A DNA stretch of 64,000 nucleotides from Actinomycetes bacterium (GTDB lineage Bacteria; Actinomycetota; Actinomycetes; Actinomycetales; Cellulomonadaceae). How positions within the stretch are numbered: the first letter of the stretch is position 1; each line of letters begins with the position of its first letter. This document shows positions 8,249 to 21,158 of this stretch, in pieces. Where the stretch lies: the NCBI GenBank assembly GCA_021793675.1, contig JAJYSG010000003.1, positions 1 to 64,000 of the forward strand. The letters are read 5' to 3'. The position numbers and the translations under genes are program-made. The notes beneath the pieces were generated by a model that saw only the letters and a program-made list of their open reading frames with translations, searched no databases and was not told where the DNA came from.

Positions 8249-9550
8249 CGCGGCGGCCGCGGCGAGCGCGGCGGCGGGCAGCGCGTCGAGCACGCGGGCG
8301 ACCGCCTCGTCGTCGTGCGCGGCCGAGACGAACCAGGCCTCGAAGACGGACGGCGGCAGCGACACCCCCGCATCGAGCATCGCGTGGAAGAACGGCGCGT
8401 AGCGGAAGGACTCCTGGTCGCGGGCCTCGTCGTAGTCGCGGGGCGCCGTGGCGCGGAAGGCGATCGAGAACAGGCTCCCGGCCCGGCTGACGGCGTGCAC
8501 CACGCCGGCTGCGGTGAGCGCGGCCGAGGTCGCGTCGGCGAGGGCTGTCGCGACCGTGTCGATGCGCCGGTAGACCTCGTCGTCCGCCGCGCGCAGCGTC
8601 GCCAGCCCGGCGGCCACCGCGATCGGGTTCCCGCTCAGCGTGCCGGCCTGGTACACGGGTCCGAGCGGCGCCAGCTGGTCCATGAGCCTCGCGGGCCCGC
8701 CGACCGCCGCCAGCGGCAGCCCGCCGCCGACGACCTTGCCGAACGTCACGAGGTCCGGTGTGAACGGGACGGGGTCGATGCCCCACCAGCCCGCGGGTCC
8801 CACCCGGAAACCGGTGAGCACCTCGTCGAGGATGAGCAGGGCGCCGTGCTCGTGCGTGAGCGACGCGAGCGCGGCGTCGAACCCCTGGCTCGGCGCGACG
8901 ACGCCCATGTTGGCGGCGGCCGCCTCGATGATGACCGCGGCGATGCGGCCCTCGTGCGCCTCGAACACCGCCCGGACGGTGGCCAGGTCGTTGTAGGGCA
9001 CGACGAGGGTCTGGCCCGCGATCGGGGCCGGCACGCCCGCGGACCCCGGCAGGGCGAGCGTGGCGATGCCCGAGCCGGCGTCGGCCAGCAGCCCGTCCGA
9101 GTGTCCGTGGTAGTGACCGGCGAACTTCACCAGCAGGTCGCGTCCGGTGGCGCCGCGCGCCAGCCGGATCGCGGTCATCGTCGCCTCGGTCCCCGTGGAC
9201 ACCAGGCGCAGGCGCTCGACGAGGCCGCCCCCGGACCGCCGCACCCGGTCCCGGACCAGCTCGGCCAGGTCGGTCTCCCCGGGGGTCGACGCGCCGAAGC
9301 CGAGCCCCTGGGCGGCGGCGGCCTGCACGGCCGCCACGACGGCCGGGTGCGCGTGGCCGAGGAGCGCCGGACCCCATGACCCGACGAGGTCCACGTACCG
9401 GTGGCCCTCGACGTCGGTCACGTAGGGTCCGGACCCGGACACCAGGAAGCGCGGCGTGCCCCCGACGGACCGGTAGGCGCGCACCGGCGAGCTCACGCCA
9501 CCGGGCATCACCCCTTGGGCGCGGGCGAACTCGTCGGCGTTCGTCGTCAT
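8231..9550 (-). CDS. hemL: Glutamate-1-semialdehyde 2,1-aminomutase
   Basis: [65 protein letters not shown] motif [18 protein letters not shown]. Confidence 0.97.
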   Translation of the reverse strand: MTTNADEFARAQGVMPGGVSSPVRAYRSVGGTPRFLVSGSGPYVTDVEGHRYVDLVGSWGPALLGHAHPAVVAAVQAAAAQGLGFGASTPGETDLAELVRDRVRRSGGGLVERLRLVSTGTEATMTAIRLARGATGRDLLVKFAGHYHGHSDGLLADAGSGIATLALPGSAGVPAPIAGQTLVVPYNDLATVRAVFEAHEGRIAAVIIEAAAANMGVVAPSQGFDAALASLTHEHGALLILDEVLTGFRVGPAGWWGIDPVPFTPDLVTFGKVVGGGLPLAAVGGPARLMDQLAPLGPVYQAGTLSGNPIAVAAGLATLRAADDEVYRRIDTVATALADATSAALTAAGVVHAVSRAGSLFSIAFRATAPRDYDEARDQESFRYAPFFHAMLDAGVSLPPSVFEAWFVSAAHDDEAVARVLDALPAAALAAAAATPAQR

Positions 9551-9605
9551 CGCGGGCCTGCCGCCGCGGTCGCGGGTGCGGCGGTGAGCGCCGCCCGGTT
9601 CGTCG

Positions 9606-10574
9606 TCATCGCAGCCAGCCTGCCAGCTCGACCGCCCAGTACGTCAGGACCGCCTCCGCGCCCGCCCGCCGGATCGAGAGCACCGACTCCTCGACGGCCC
9701 GGCGCCGGTCGATCCAGCCGTGCGCCGCCGCCGCCTCGATCATCGCGTACTCGCCGGACACCTGGTACGCCCAGACCGGCACCGTGCTGACGGCGGCCGC
9801 GTCGGCCAGGACGTCGAGGTAGCTCATCGCGGGCTTGACCATGACGACGTCGGCGCCCTCGGCGAGGTCGAGCGTCACCTCGCGCAGGCCCTCGCGGCGG
9901 TTGGCGGGATCCAGCTGGTACGTGCGGCGGTCGCCCTGCAGCGACGACTGCACCGCCTCGCGGAACGGCCCGTAGAAGGCGGACGCGTACTTGGCCGCGT
10001 AGCCGAGGATCGCGGTGTCGACGAACCCGGCGTCGTCCAGGGCGTCGCGCACGGCCGCGACCTGGCCATCCATCATCCCGGACAGGCCGAGCAGCTGGGA
10101 CCCGGCCGCCGCCTGGACCAGCGCCATGTCGCGGTACCGGACGAGGGAGGCGTCGTTGTCCACCCGGCCGGCGCCGTCGAGCACCCCGCAGTGGCCGTGG
10201 TCGGTGAACTCGTCCAGGCACAGGTCGGTCTGCACGACGAGCGCGTCACCCGCCGCCGCGACGGCCACCCGGGTGGCGACGTTGAGGATGCCGTCCGGGT
10301 CGGTGGCGCCGGAGCCGGCCGCGTCCTTGTGCTCCGGCACGCCGAAGAGCATGACGCCGCCGATGCCGGCTGCTGCGGCTTCGTCGATCGCCCGGCGGAG
10401 CGAGTCGAGGGAGTGCTGGACGACGCCGGGCATCGACGCGATCGGCATCGGCTCGGTGATCCCTTCGCGGACGAACATCGGCAGCACCAGCTGGGCCGGG
10501 TGGATCCGCGTCTGGGCGACGAGCCGGCGCATGGCCGGCGTCGCGCGCAGGGTGCGCGGGTGCACGCCGCTCAT
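9606..10574 (-). CDS. hemB: Delta-aminolevulinic acid dehydratase (porphobilinogen synthase)
   Basis: [38 protein letters not shown]...[15 protein letters not shown]...[10 protein letters not shown]. Confidence 0.97.
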   Translation of the reverse strand: MSGVHPRTLRATPAMRRLVAQTRIHPAQLVLPMFVREGITEPMPIASMPGVVQHSLDSLRRAIDEAAAAGIGGVMLFGVPEHKDAAGSGATDPDGILNVATRVAVAAAGDALVVQTDLCLDEFTDHGHCGVLDGAGRVDNDASLVRYRDMALVQAAAGSQLLGLSGMMDGQVAAVRDALDDAGFVDTAILGYAAKYASAFYGPFREAVQSSLQGDRRTYQLDPANRREGLREVTLDLAEGADVVMVKPAMSYLDVLADAAAVSTVPVWAYQVSGEYAMIEAAAAHGWIDRRRAVEESVLSIRRAGAEAVLTYWAVELAGWLR

Positions 10575-11569
10575 GCGCCCACCCCCGCCAGGTCGGCCGC
10601 CCCGGCGGCGAGCAGCTCGCCCGCCACCTGCGCGGCCAGGGCCTCGACGGCGTCCGTCCGGTCGGCATCCGGTGCCGCGACGGCAGCCGTCCCGGTGACG
10701 GCGGGCCCCCGGTCGCCGCCCGGCGCCGCCGTGCCGCGCCCGGCCGGCAGCGTTGCGGCCGCCGCCGACGACAGCCACGCGGTCCCGTCGAGCCGGTAGA
10801 CGCGCGCGTCGAGCCGCAGCTCGTCGCCGACCCACCGCGCGTGCACCCCCACCGGCGCCGAGCAGCCGGCCTCCAGCAGCGCCAGCACGCGGCGCTCCGC
10901 CTCGACCGCGGCACGGGTCGCGGGATCGTCGAGCATCGCCACCAGGTCCTCCTCCCCGGCTCGTACCTCGACTGCGAGGGCGCCCTGGCCGGGCGCCGTG
11001 GGCCAGTCGTCGAGGCCGAACCGCTCGGTCGCCGCGTCGGACCGACCGAGGCGGTCCAGCCCTGCGGCGGCCAGCAGCACCGCGTCGAGGTCGCCGCCGG
11101 CGACCTTCCCCAGCCGCGTGTCCACGTTGCCGCGCACGTCGACCACCTCCAGGTCGGGCCGTCGGGACCTCAGCTGTGCCACCCGGCGCGGCGAGCCGGT
11201 GCCGACGCGCGCGCCCGGGGGCAGCTCGGCGAGCGTCCGGCCGTCGCGGGCGCACAGCGCGTCGCGGGCGTCGGCCCGGGCGGGATGGGCGGCGACGACG
11301 AGCCCGGGCTCCGGCGCCGTCGGCAGGTCCTTGAGCGAGTGCACGACGAGGTCGCACTCGCCGTCGAGCAGCGCCCGGCGCAGCGCCGCGGCGAACACTC
11401 CGGTGCCGCCCAGCTGGGCGAGCGGTCGCGTGGACACGTCGCCCTCGGTCCGGACGGTGACGATCGTCGTCGGCCGGCCGGTCGCGGCGGTCAGCGCCTC
11501 CGCCACGGTCGTCGTCTGGGCGACCGCGAGCGCGCTGCCCCGCGTGCCGACGCGCAGCGGCGCGCTCAT
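10571..11569 (-). CDS. hemC: Hydroxymethylbilane synthase
   Basis: [22 protein letters not shown]...[12 protein letters not shown]...[12 protein letters not shown]. Confidence 0.96.
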   Translation of the reverse strand: MSAPLRVGTRGSALAVAQTTTVAEALTAATGRPTTIVTVRTEGDVSTRPLAQLGGTGVFAAALRRALLDGECDLVVHSLKDLPTAPEPGLVVAAHPARADARDALCARDGRTLAELPPGARVGTGSPRRVAQLRSRRPDLEVVDVRGNVDTRLGKVAGGDLDAVLLAAAGLDRLGRSDAATERFGLDDWPTAPGQGALAVEVRAGEEDLVAMLDDPATRAAVEAERRVLALLEAGCSAPVGVHARWVGDELRLDARVYRLDGTAWLSSAAAATLPAGRGTAAPGGDRGPAVTGTAAVAAPDADRTDAVEALAAQVAGELLAAGAADLAGVGA

Positions 11570-11634
11570 CGCGCGGCTCCGGCGAGGCTCCCGGCGGGCA
11601 GCGCGGTCGCCGCACCCGTGCGCGACCCGGTCAT
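11566..11634 (-). CDS. Putative 22-aa coupling mini-ORF between hemH and hemC
   Basis: [22 protein letters not shown]; overlaps the hemH stop and the hemC start by 4 nt (ATGA) at each end. Confidence 0.35.
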   Translation of the reverse strand: MTGSRTGAATALPAGSLAGAAR

Positions 11635-12677
11635 CGCACCGACCCCGCGACCGCGCCGGTCGCGGGCAGGTCCGGCCACGGGCCGAGCTCGGTGACGTGC
11701 GGGCGCTGCTCGTCGGGGACGTCGTCGAGCCGCTCGACGACGAGGTCCACGAGCCCCGCCACGAACGCCGGGTGGGTCCCGGGGGTGGCGACGCGGATGG
11801 CGAGCATCCCGTGGCCGGCGGCCGTCGCTGCGGCCTCGGTGTCGAGGTCCCAGACGACCTCCATGTGGTCGCTGACGAACCCGATCGGCACCACGACCAG
11901 GGCCTCGACCCCGTCGGCCGCGAGCTGGTCGACGGCGGCGTTGATGTCCGGCTCGAGCCAGGGCACCGACGGCGAGCCGCTGCGCGACTGGTAGACGAGG
12001 CTCCACGGCGTGCCGGCCGGCACCGCCTCGGCCACGACGGCCCGCGCCACCGCCAGGTGCTGCGCGACGTAGGCGCCCCCGGGCCCGAAGGCGGGGCCGG
12101 ACGCCGCCGCGGCGGCCATCGGGATGGAGTGCGTGACGAACAGGACGTGCGTGCGCGCGCCGGGCCGCTCGTCGTCGATCCGGGCCAGTGCCGCGCGCAC
12201 CCCCTCGATGAAGGGTGTGACGAAACCCGGGTGGTCGAAGTACTCGCGGAGCTTGGCGATGCTCATCTCGTCGACCAGCCCGGTCTCGTCGAGCGCGCGG
12301 TGGAAGTCCTCGAGGTACTGCCCGACGCCGGAGTACGACGTGTACGCGCTGGTCACCAGGGCGAGGAGGTGGTCGTCGCCGGCGGCGTGGGCCGCCTGCA
12401 CGGCGTCGGCCATGAACGGGGCCGAGTTGCGGTTGCCCCAGTAGACCGGCAGGTCGAACCCGCGGCGGGCGAGCTCGGCCTCGAGGGCGGCCTTGAGCGC
12501 CCGGTTCTGGGCGTTGATCGGGCTGACGCCGTCGTGGGCACGGTAGTGGTGGGCCACCTCTTCGAGCCGCTCGTCCGGGACGCCCCGCCCGCCGGTGACG
12601 CGCCGCAGGAAGGGGATGACCTCGTCCTGACCTTCCGGCCCGCCGAAGCTCGCGAGCAGGATCGCGTCGACCTTCAC
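11631..12677 (-). CDS. hemH: Ferrochelatase (coproporphyrin ferrochelatase-like)
   Basis: GTG start; VKVDAILLASFGGPEGQDEVIPFLRRVTGGRGVPDERL...YWGNRNSAPFMADAV...FVSDHMEVVWDLDTEA. Confidence 0.95.
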   Translation of the reverse strand: MKVDAILLASFGGPEGQDEVIPFLRRVTGGRGVPDERLEEVAHHYRAHDGVSPINAQNRALKAALEAELARRGFDLPVYWGNRNSAPFMADAVQAAHAAGDDHLLALVTSAYTSYSGVGQYLEDFHRALDETGLVDEMSIAKLREYFDHPGFVTPFIEGVRAALARIDDERPGARTHVLFVTHSIPMAAAAASGPAFGPGGAYVAQHLAVARAVVAEAVPAGTPWSLVYQSRSGSPSVPWLEPDINAAVDQLAADGVEALVVVPIGFVSDHMEVVWDLDTEAAATAAGHGMLAIRVATPGTHPAFVAGLVDLVVERLDDVPDEQRPHVTELGPWPDLPATGAVAGSVR

Positions 12678-13360
12678 GCGAGCACCTCGGCGATCTCGTC
12701 GACCTCGATGCGCCGGCCCGTGTAGAACGGCGTCTCCGTGCGGACGTGGCGCCGGGCGTCCGTGTCGCGCAGGTGGCGCATGAGGTCCACCAGGTCCACC
12801 AGCTCCGGCGCCTCGAGCGCCAGGATCCACTCGTAGTCGCCCAGACCGAACGCGGCGACCGTGTTCGACAGCACGGAGCGGTGCGACGCGCCCTTGCGAC
12901 CGTGGTCGGCGAGCATGGCGCGGCGCTCCTCGGGCGGCAGCAGGTACCACTCGTAGGACCGGACGAACGGGTAGACCGTCAGCCAGCGCTGCGGCGGCAG
13001 GCCGCGCAGGAAGGCCGGCTGGTGCGCCGCGTTGAACTCGGCCTCCCGGTGGACGCCGAGCACGTGCCACGTGGGCAGCAGCGTGGCCAGCGGCTCGCTG
13101 CGCCGCAGCGTGCGCAGCGCGGCCTGCAGCCGCTCCGGTGCCGGCCCGTGCAGCCATACCATGAGTTCTGCGTCGGCGCGGATGCCCGACACGTCGTAGA
13201 AGCCGCGCACGGTGACGCCGCTGGCCTCCACCTCGGCGAGCGCCGGGGTCAGGTCTGCCGTGACGGCCCGCCGGGCCGGGTCTCGGTGCAGGACGGCCCA
13301 CAGCGCGTAGCCGAGCGGGTCGTGGTCGGGGGTGGCGACGCCAGCGGACGATTCGGTCAC
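12674..13360 (-). CDS. hemQ: Coproheme decarboxylase (HemQ, chlorite dismutase family)
   Basis: DPLGYALWAVLHRDP...GFYDVSGIRADAELMVWLHGP...VYPFVRSYEWYLLPPEERRAMLADHGRKG. Confidence 0.95.
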   Translation of the reverse strand: MTESSAGVATPDHDPLGYALWAVLHRDPARRAVTADLTPALAEVEASGVTVRGFYDVSGIRADAELMVWLHGPAPERLQAALRTLRRSEPLATLLPTWHVLGVHREAEFNAAHQPAFLRGLPPQRWLTVYPFVRSYEWYLLPPEERRAMLADHGRKGASHRSVLSNTVAAFGLGDYEWILALEAPELVDLVDLMRHLRDTDARRHVRTETPFYTGRRIEVDEIAEVLA

Positions 13361-13489
13361 GGGACCATGGTCCTGCGTCCAGGGCTGACGACGAAACGAG
13401 GCGGACGGTCCGTCAGATAACGGCGGCCATCGGTCCGCGGTCGCGCCGGCGTGGCCGGGCCCGCGCTGCCGCCCCGGACCGCCGAGAGC

Positions 13490-14548
13490 TCAGCCGCGGG
13501 CATGCACGGCCGCGACGATCCTGGTCAGCACCTCCGGGTCGGTGTCCGGCGGCACGCCGTGCCCGAGGTTGACGATGTGCGCCGGCGCGGCCTCGCCGCG
13601 GCGCAGCACGTCGGCGACGTGCTCGGCGAGCACCGGCCACGGCGCCGCGAGCAGCGCGGGGTCGATGTTGCCCTGCAGCGGGACCGTGCCCCCGAGGCGC
13701 CGGGAGGCTTCGTCGAGCGGCAGCCGCCAGTCGACCCCGACGACGTCCGCGCCGACGCCGTGCATCGCGGCCAGCAGCTCGCCCGTGCCGACTCCGAAGT
13801 GGATCACCGGGACGCCCAGCGCGCGCACGCCGGCCAGGGCCCGGGCCGAGTGCGGCGCCACCCGGGTCACGTAGTCGTCGAGCGACACCGAGCCGACCCA
13901 CGAGTCGAACAGCTGCACCACCGAGGCGCCCGCGGCGACCTGCGCGAGGAGGAACGCGCCGGCCACGTCGGCGCACCAGTCGAGGAGCGCGTCCCAGGTC
14001 GCCGGATCGGTGCGCATCAGGGCGCGGGCACGCAGCTGGTCGCGCGACGGCCCCCCTTCGACCAGGTACGACGCGAGCGTGTAGGGCGCTCCGGCGAAAC
14101 CGACGAGCGGTGTGCTGCCGAGCGCACCGACCGCGCGGGCGACGCCCGCGGCGACGGGTGCGAGCGCCGCCGGGTCCAGCCGCGGCAGCCGCGCCACGTC
14201 GTCCGCCGTCCGCACCGGCGAGCCGAGCACCGGCCCGCGCCCGGGGACGATCCGCACGTCGACGCCGGCCAGCGCCACGGGCACGACGATGTCGCTGAAG
14301 AAGACCGCCGCATCCACCCCGTGCCGCCGCACCGGCTGCAGCGTCAGCTCGCTGGCCAGCTCCGGGTCGAGGCACGCATCCAGCATCTCGACGCCCTCGC
14401 GCGCCGCCCGGTACTCCGGCAGCGAGCGGCCGGCCTGCCGCATGAACCACACCGGCGGCACCGGCGGGCGGTCCCCGCGGCACGCCCGGACCAGCGGGGA
14501 GCCGGCCGTGCGGCCGGTGGCGAGCGGGTGGTCGGGGGGCAGTGTCAC
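13490..14548 (-). CDS. hemE: Uroporphyrinogen decarboxylase
   Basis: [25 protein letters not shown]...[18 protein letters not shown]...[12 protein letters not shown]. Confidence 0.97.
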   Translation of the reverse strand: MTLPPDHPLATGRTAGSPLVRACRGDRPPVPPVWFMRQAGRSLPEYRAAREGVEMLDACLDPELASELTLQPVRRHGVDAAVFFSDIVVPVALAGVDVRIVPGRGPVLGSPVRTADDVARLPRLDPAALAPVAAGVARAVGALGSTPLVGFAGAPYTLASYLVEGGPSRDQLRARALMRTDPATWDALLDWCADVAGAFLLAQVAAGASVVQLFDSWVGSVSLDDYVTRVAPHSARALAGVRALGVPVIHFGVGTGELLAAMHGVGADVVGVDWRLPLDEASRRLGGTVPLQGNIDPALLAAPWPVLAEHVADVLRRGEAAPAHIVNLGHGVPPDTDPEVLTRIVAAVHARG

Positions 14549-14580
14549 GCGGTGAACGCTACAGAGCGGACACTGGTGCC

Positions 14581-15795
14581 GTGCTGCTGTGCCTGTCCGC
14601 GAACCATCGCAACGCCAGCTTCGAGCTGCTCGAGCGTCTGTCGCTCGACGTCCCCGGTGCCACCCAGGCGCTCCTCAAGGCCGTCCCGGAGGGCGCCGGA
14701 GCCGTGGTCCTGGCGACCTGCAACCGGTTCGAGGCGTACCTGGACGTCGTCGACCACCCGGACCCGGTGCCGGCGGAACCGCTGCTCGAGGCGCTCGCGG
14801 AGGCCGGCGGCGTGCCGCCCGACGAGATGCGCGGCTCGCTGTCGGTGCACCGCGGCGAGGCGGTCGCCGTGCACCTGTTCGCGGTGTCGAGCGGCCTCGA
14901 GTCCGTCGTCGTCGGCGAGGAGGAGATCGCGGGGCAGGTGCGCCGGGCGCTCGAGGCAGCCCGGGACCGGGGCACGACGACCGGTGAGCTGGAGCGGCTG
15001 TTCCAGCGCGCGGTGTCCACCAGCCGCGGGGTCAAGAACCGCACCGGCCTGGGCGGTGCCGGCCGCTCGCTCGTCCGGTTCGCGCTCGACCTGGCGGCGA
15101 CCCGCATCCCCGACTGGTCGAGGGCGCACGTGCTCGTCGTCGGCAGCGGCCGCTACGCCGGGGCGAGCGTCGCCGCGCTGCGGGAGCGCGGCGCGCTCGA
15201 CATCCGCGTGTTCTCGCCGTCCGGCAAGGGTGCCGCGTTCGCCGCCACGCGGGGGCTGGCGCTCGAGACGGACCTGGCTGCGGCGGTCGCCGCGGCGGAC
15301 CTCGTCGTCACCGCGAGCACGGGGCTCGTGCTGCCGGCGGAGCTGGTCGGAGCGGGGCGTCCGCTGCTCGTCATCGACCTCGGCATGCCGCGCAACGTCG
15401 AGCCTGCGGTGGCGCGGATCGAGGGCGTCGAGGTCCTCGACCTGGACACCATCCGGGTGCACGCGCCGCTGGAGCACGCCCTGGCGCACGACGAGGCGCG
15501 CGCGCTCGTCGGCTCCGCCGCCGCCGAGTTCGCGGTGGACGCCGCCGCGGCGCCGGCGATCTCGGCGCTGCGCCGGCTGGTCGCCGACACGCTCGACAAC
15601 GAGATCGCGCGGGCGCGCTCGCGGGGTGCGGGCGACGAGGCCGAGGCGGTGCTGCGGCACTTCGCCGGTGTGCTGCTGCACCGGCCCTCGGTCCGCATCC
15701 GCGAGCTCGCCGGCAGCGGCCGGACGGAGGAGGTGCTGGCGGCACTGGAGCTGTTGCACGGCATCCGTCCGGGCGCCGTCTCCGACGAGGACTGA
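14581..15795 (+). CDS. hemA: Glutamyl-tRNA reductase
   Basis: [21 protein letters not shown]...[16 protein letters not shown]...[25 protein letters not shown]; divergent from hemE. Confidence 0.95.
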   Translation: MLLCLSANHRNASFELLERLSLDVPGATQALLKAVPEGAGAVVLATCNRFEAYLDVVDHPDPVPAEPLLEALAEAGGVPPDEMRGSLSVHRGEAVAVHLFAVSSGLESVVVGEEEIAGQVRRALEAARDRGTTTGELERLFQRAVSTSRGVKNRTGLGGAGRSLVRFALDLAATRIPDWSRAHVLVVGSGRYAGASVAALRERGALDIRVFSPSGKGAAFAATRGLALETDLAAAVAAADLVVTASTGLVLPAELVGAGRPLLVIDLGMPRNVEPAVARIEGVEVLDLDTIRVHAPLEHALAHDEARALVGSAAAEFAVDAAAAPAISALRRLVADTLDNEIARARSRGAGDEAEAVLRHFAGVLLHRPSVRIRELAGSGRTEEVLAALELLHGIRPGAVSDED

Positions 15796-15868
15796 GGCCC
15801 GCCCGGACGTGTGCCGCGCCGTGTGGCGCCGCCCCCCCTGCGGCGGCGACACGGCGACCGCGACGTGA

Positions 15869-18385
<2,517 letters not shown>

Positions 18386-18454
18386 TCGGGCTCGCCCGCC
18401 CGCACGCGCGGCCTGCCGCGCAACCGGGTCGCTCGGGCGGTCCACCGGTCGAGC

Positions 18455-18493
18455 GGGGGCCCGGCTCGGCCCGTCTGCGCGCTCCGGGCCCCC
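18455..18493. terminator. Putative stem-loop terminator downstream of asd
   Basis: GGGGGCCCGG (18455-18464) / CCGGGCCCCC (18484-18493). Confidence 0.5.
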
Positions 18494-18705
18494 GGCCGCA
18501 TCCGGCGGCACAGGGAAGGAGGATCGCCGACCGCCGCGAGATACCACCAGGCGGCTCGCTCGTCGGGCGAACCGCGGTGCCAGCCCGCGCGCACGTCACG
18601 GAGGAGACGATCGGGCGGCTCGCCCGTGGGACGAAGCGCGTCGTGCGCCGGCCGGTCGGACGCCCTGCCGCGACGGGGTCATCGGGTCCGGACCGGGGCC
18701 GGTCC

Positions 18706-19203
18706 TCAGCGCGGCGTCAGCCGGAAGATCCGCAGCTCGCGACCAGCGGCACGCTCGTAGCCGCGGTACCCCGGCCAGTTCCGCTCGAGCAGGGCCCAGG
18801 TCGCCTCACGCTCGTCGGGACCGACGAGCGTGGCGAGCACCCCGAAGCGCCGCCCCCGCACGTCCGCCGCCGCCTCCGGGTGGGCCAGCAGGTTGGCGGT
18901 CCACGCCGGATGCCGTCCCCGGGCGAAGTTGCTGCCCGTGACGAGCAGGTCGTCGCCGTCGGGGCAGTACATGAGCTCGGTCTGCCGTGGCTCGCCGGTG
19001 CGGGCGCCGATGGTGTGCAGCACGAGCGAGGGCACCAGCGCGCCGGAGAGCGGGGTGCGGCCACCCGTCAGCCGGCGGGTGGCCCGCTCCAGCGGCGGCA
19101 TGATGCGTGGGCCGATCGCGCGGAACGGGCGGGTGCGCGAGAGCCACGCGACCGGACGGCGCAGGAACCGGGGGAGCACCGGGTCATTGTGTCCCCAGCG
19201 CAC
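18706..19203 (-). CDS. Nitroreductase/quinone reductase family protein (Ddn-like, deazaflavin F420-dependent)
   Basis: LVLHTIGARTGEPRQTELMYCPDGDDLLVTGSNFARGRHPAWTANLLAHPEAAADVRGRRFGVLATLVGPDEREATWALLERNWPGYRGYERAAGRELRIFRLTPR. Confidence 0.85.
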   Translation of the reverse strand: MRWGHNDPVLPRFLRRPVAWLSRTRPFRAIGPRIMPPLERATRRLTGGRTPLSGALVPSLVLHTIGARTGEPRQTELMYCPDGDDLLVTGSNFARGRHPAWTANLLAHPEAAADVRGRRFGVLATLVGPDEREATWALLERNWPGYRGYERAAGRELRIFRLTPR

Positions 19204-19241
19204 GACGGCGCCCGTGCGAGCCGGACCGTGCGCTCAGGCGC

Positions 19242-19601
19242 GTGCCGACCAGCAGGATCGAGGCGTGCAGCGACGGCGTGCCGGCGATCGTCATCACGGT
19301 CATGGTGCTCGGCATCGACCTGCTCGCGGCGGCGGTCGCCCACTACGTGCTGCAGCAGACCATCCTGCGCGGCCAGCCCGCGGAGGCGCCGCTCGCGCGG
19401 GCACGGGGTCGCGACCTCAAGGGCACGGTGTCGCAGGCCTGCTCCGTCGCGGGCATCGCCGCGGCGGCCGTGCGCCGTACCCGCCTCGACGGCTGGATCT
19501 GGGTCGCGCAGGCGTTCTTCGTCGGGGTCGCGGTGATGTGGCTGGTGCCGGACCGACGCATCGAGCGGGCGCTCGTCGAGGAGCCCCAGGCCCGCGCCTG
19601 A
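19242..19601 (+). pseudogene. Short TMEM175/DUF1211-like membrane protein, apparently internally deleted
   Basis: N-terminal RIEACSDGVPAIVITVMVLGID (cf. the RLEAFSDGVFAIxxTLLVLxI signature) joined after a short segment to a typical C-terminal ...AVMWLVPDRRIERAL; only about 119 aa. Confidence 0.55.
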
Positions 19602-19623
19602 CGCGGCGGCTGTGCCGCTTCAG

Positions 19624-19668
19624 CGTCGGGGTGGCGGGCTCGAACCCACGCCCCCTGCGTCCCGGACG
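19624..19668 (-). repeat. Degenerate tRNA-Pro(CGG) 3'-fragment (putative old att site)
   Basis: GTCGGGGTGGCGGGCTCGAACCCACGCCCCCTGCGTCCCGGACG resembles the 3' part of the tRNA at 23148-23221 with several mismatches and one missing base in the T-arm. Confidence 0.75.
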
Positions 19669-19924
19669 TGGTGTGGCGCGCGTGGTCGGGTTCCCGGCAC
19701 TGCCGGTGATCCGCGGCTGACCGTCATCTGGGTTCGTGGGCTCGGTCCGTGTCGCAAAATCGCTGGTGCCGCTCATGGTCAGGGACCAACGTCCCGCCTC
19801 CGTCGGCTCAGCCGGTCAAGAGTGAAGCAGACGGCACCAACGTCGGTGCGGTCCGCGGGCACCCGTCGTCGGCGCCCGCGCGCGACGACCGGTGCGTCCG
19901 TGCGACCACCGCGGGAGGCCGACC

Positions 19925-20875
19925 ATGAAGGCATGGCAGTTCACGAACACCAATGAGCCTCTGGTCCTCAACGAGGTCGCCGAGCCCACCGCCGGGCCGG
20001 GCGAAGTCATCCTCGACATCAAGTCCGCGGGCTTGTGTCACTCCGACGTCGGGGCGATGACGGACCCTGGTTGGCTCGCGCTGATCCCGAACCGCCCGAT
20101 CACCATCGGCCACGAGATCGCCGGCGTGGTCACCGAGCTCGGTGAGGGCGTGACCGATGTCAGGATCGGGGACCGGGTCGGCGTCTGCCCGACGGCGTCC
20201 GCGCTGGCCCCCGGCTACGGCCGCGATGGTGGCTTCACGTACAAGCACCGGGTGCTCGCCGGTGACCTCGTCCCGATGCCCGAGGGGCTCAGCTTCGACA
20301 TGGCCGCGCTCGGCACCGACGCGGGGATGACTTCGTACCAGGCCATCGTGGTTCGTGGTGGGCTCAAGCCCGGCATGAAGGTCGGCGTCATCGGGCTCGG
20401 TGGCCTCGGCCAGATCGGCGCCCGGGTCGCCGTGGTCAAGGGTGCGGAGGTGCACGTCGCCGAGATCAACAAGGACGCTTGGCCACTGGCGACGGAGATC
20501 GGCGCGACCTCGGTCGTCTCCGACGTGAGCGAGTGGGCAGGGCGGGGACTCGACCTCATCGTGGACTACGCCGGCTTCGGCACGACGACGGCCGGCGCAC
20601 TCAAGGCCGTCGGCTTCGACGGGCGCGTCGTCCAGGTAGGCATGGGCCGGCTCGAGACAACCCTCGACATCCGGGACCTGATTCTCAACAAGGTCCAGCT
20701 CCTGGGCTCGGTGGGCGGCACCAAGGAGGATGTCGCGGCCGTCTACGAGCTCATCGCCTCCGGTGACCTCAAGCCGGTGATCCACACGATCGCGTTCGAG
20801 GAGATCCCCGAGGGCCTCGAGCGGCTGCATCGCGGCGAGGTGAGCGGGCGCCTCGTCGCGCACATTGCCGATTGA
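19925..20875 (+). CDS. Zinc-type alcohol dehydrogenase-like (MDR superfamily) protein
   Basis: MKAWQFTNTNEPLVLNEVAEPTAGPGEVILDIKSAGLCHSDVGAM...ITIGHEIAGVVTELGEGV...GVIGLGGLGQIGARVAVVKGAEVHV. Confidence 0.9.
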   Translation: MKAWQFTNTNEPLVLNEVAEPTAGPGEVILDIKSAGLCHSDVGAMTDPGWLALIPNRPITIGHEIAGVVTELGEGVTDVRIGDRVGVCPTASALAPGYGRDGGFTYKHRVLAGDLVPMPEGLSFDMAALGTDAGMTSYQAIVVRGGLKPGMKVGVIGLGGLGQIGARVAVVKGAEVHVAEINKDAWPLATEIGATSVVSDVSEWAGRGLDLIVDYAGFGTTTAGALKAVGFDGRVVQVGMGRLETTLDIRDLILNKVQLLGSVGGTKEDVAAVYELIASGDLKPVIHTIAFEEIPEGLERLHRGEVSGRLVAHIAD

Positions 20876-21113
20876 GGGTCACTCGGCGGCACACGTCTCC
20901 CACTGCCCCTCCTCTGTCTGTCACTGAGGGCGGGCGCGGGCTCGTGCCGACGGGTCGGAGCACGTCGACGGCGTAGGCGCCGACCGGGCTGTCGAGCGTC
21001 GCGATCACCTGGCCCTCAGGCAGGGCCTGGGCGGCACTCCGCCGACCAGCGGCAGCGGACGCAGTGAAGGCCCCCGGCCAGCGTCTCCGCCGGTCAGGGG
21101 CCTCCGCTTCGGC

Positions 21114-21158
21114 GTCGGGGTGGCGGGATTCGAACCCACGACCTCTTCGTCCCGAACG
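21114..21158 (-). repeat. tRNA-Pro(CGG) 3'-fragment, 45 bp identical to the intact tRNA gene (putative att site)
   Basis: GTCGGGGTGGCGGGATTCGAACCCACGACCTCTTCGTCCCGAACG, identical to 23147-23191. Confidence 0.92.

Noticed and set aside
19624-19668. A second functional tRNA-Pro gene
   Set aside because: Only the 3' portion is present, with mismatches and a base missing in the T-arm; no 5' half or D-arm.
21114-21158. A third functional tRNA-Pro gene
   Set aside because: Identity with the intact tRNA stops in the anticodon stem; the adjacent sequence GTGCCGAGAGAGG cannot complete the cloverleaf.
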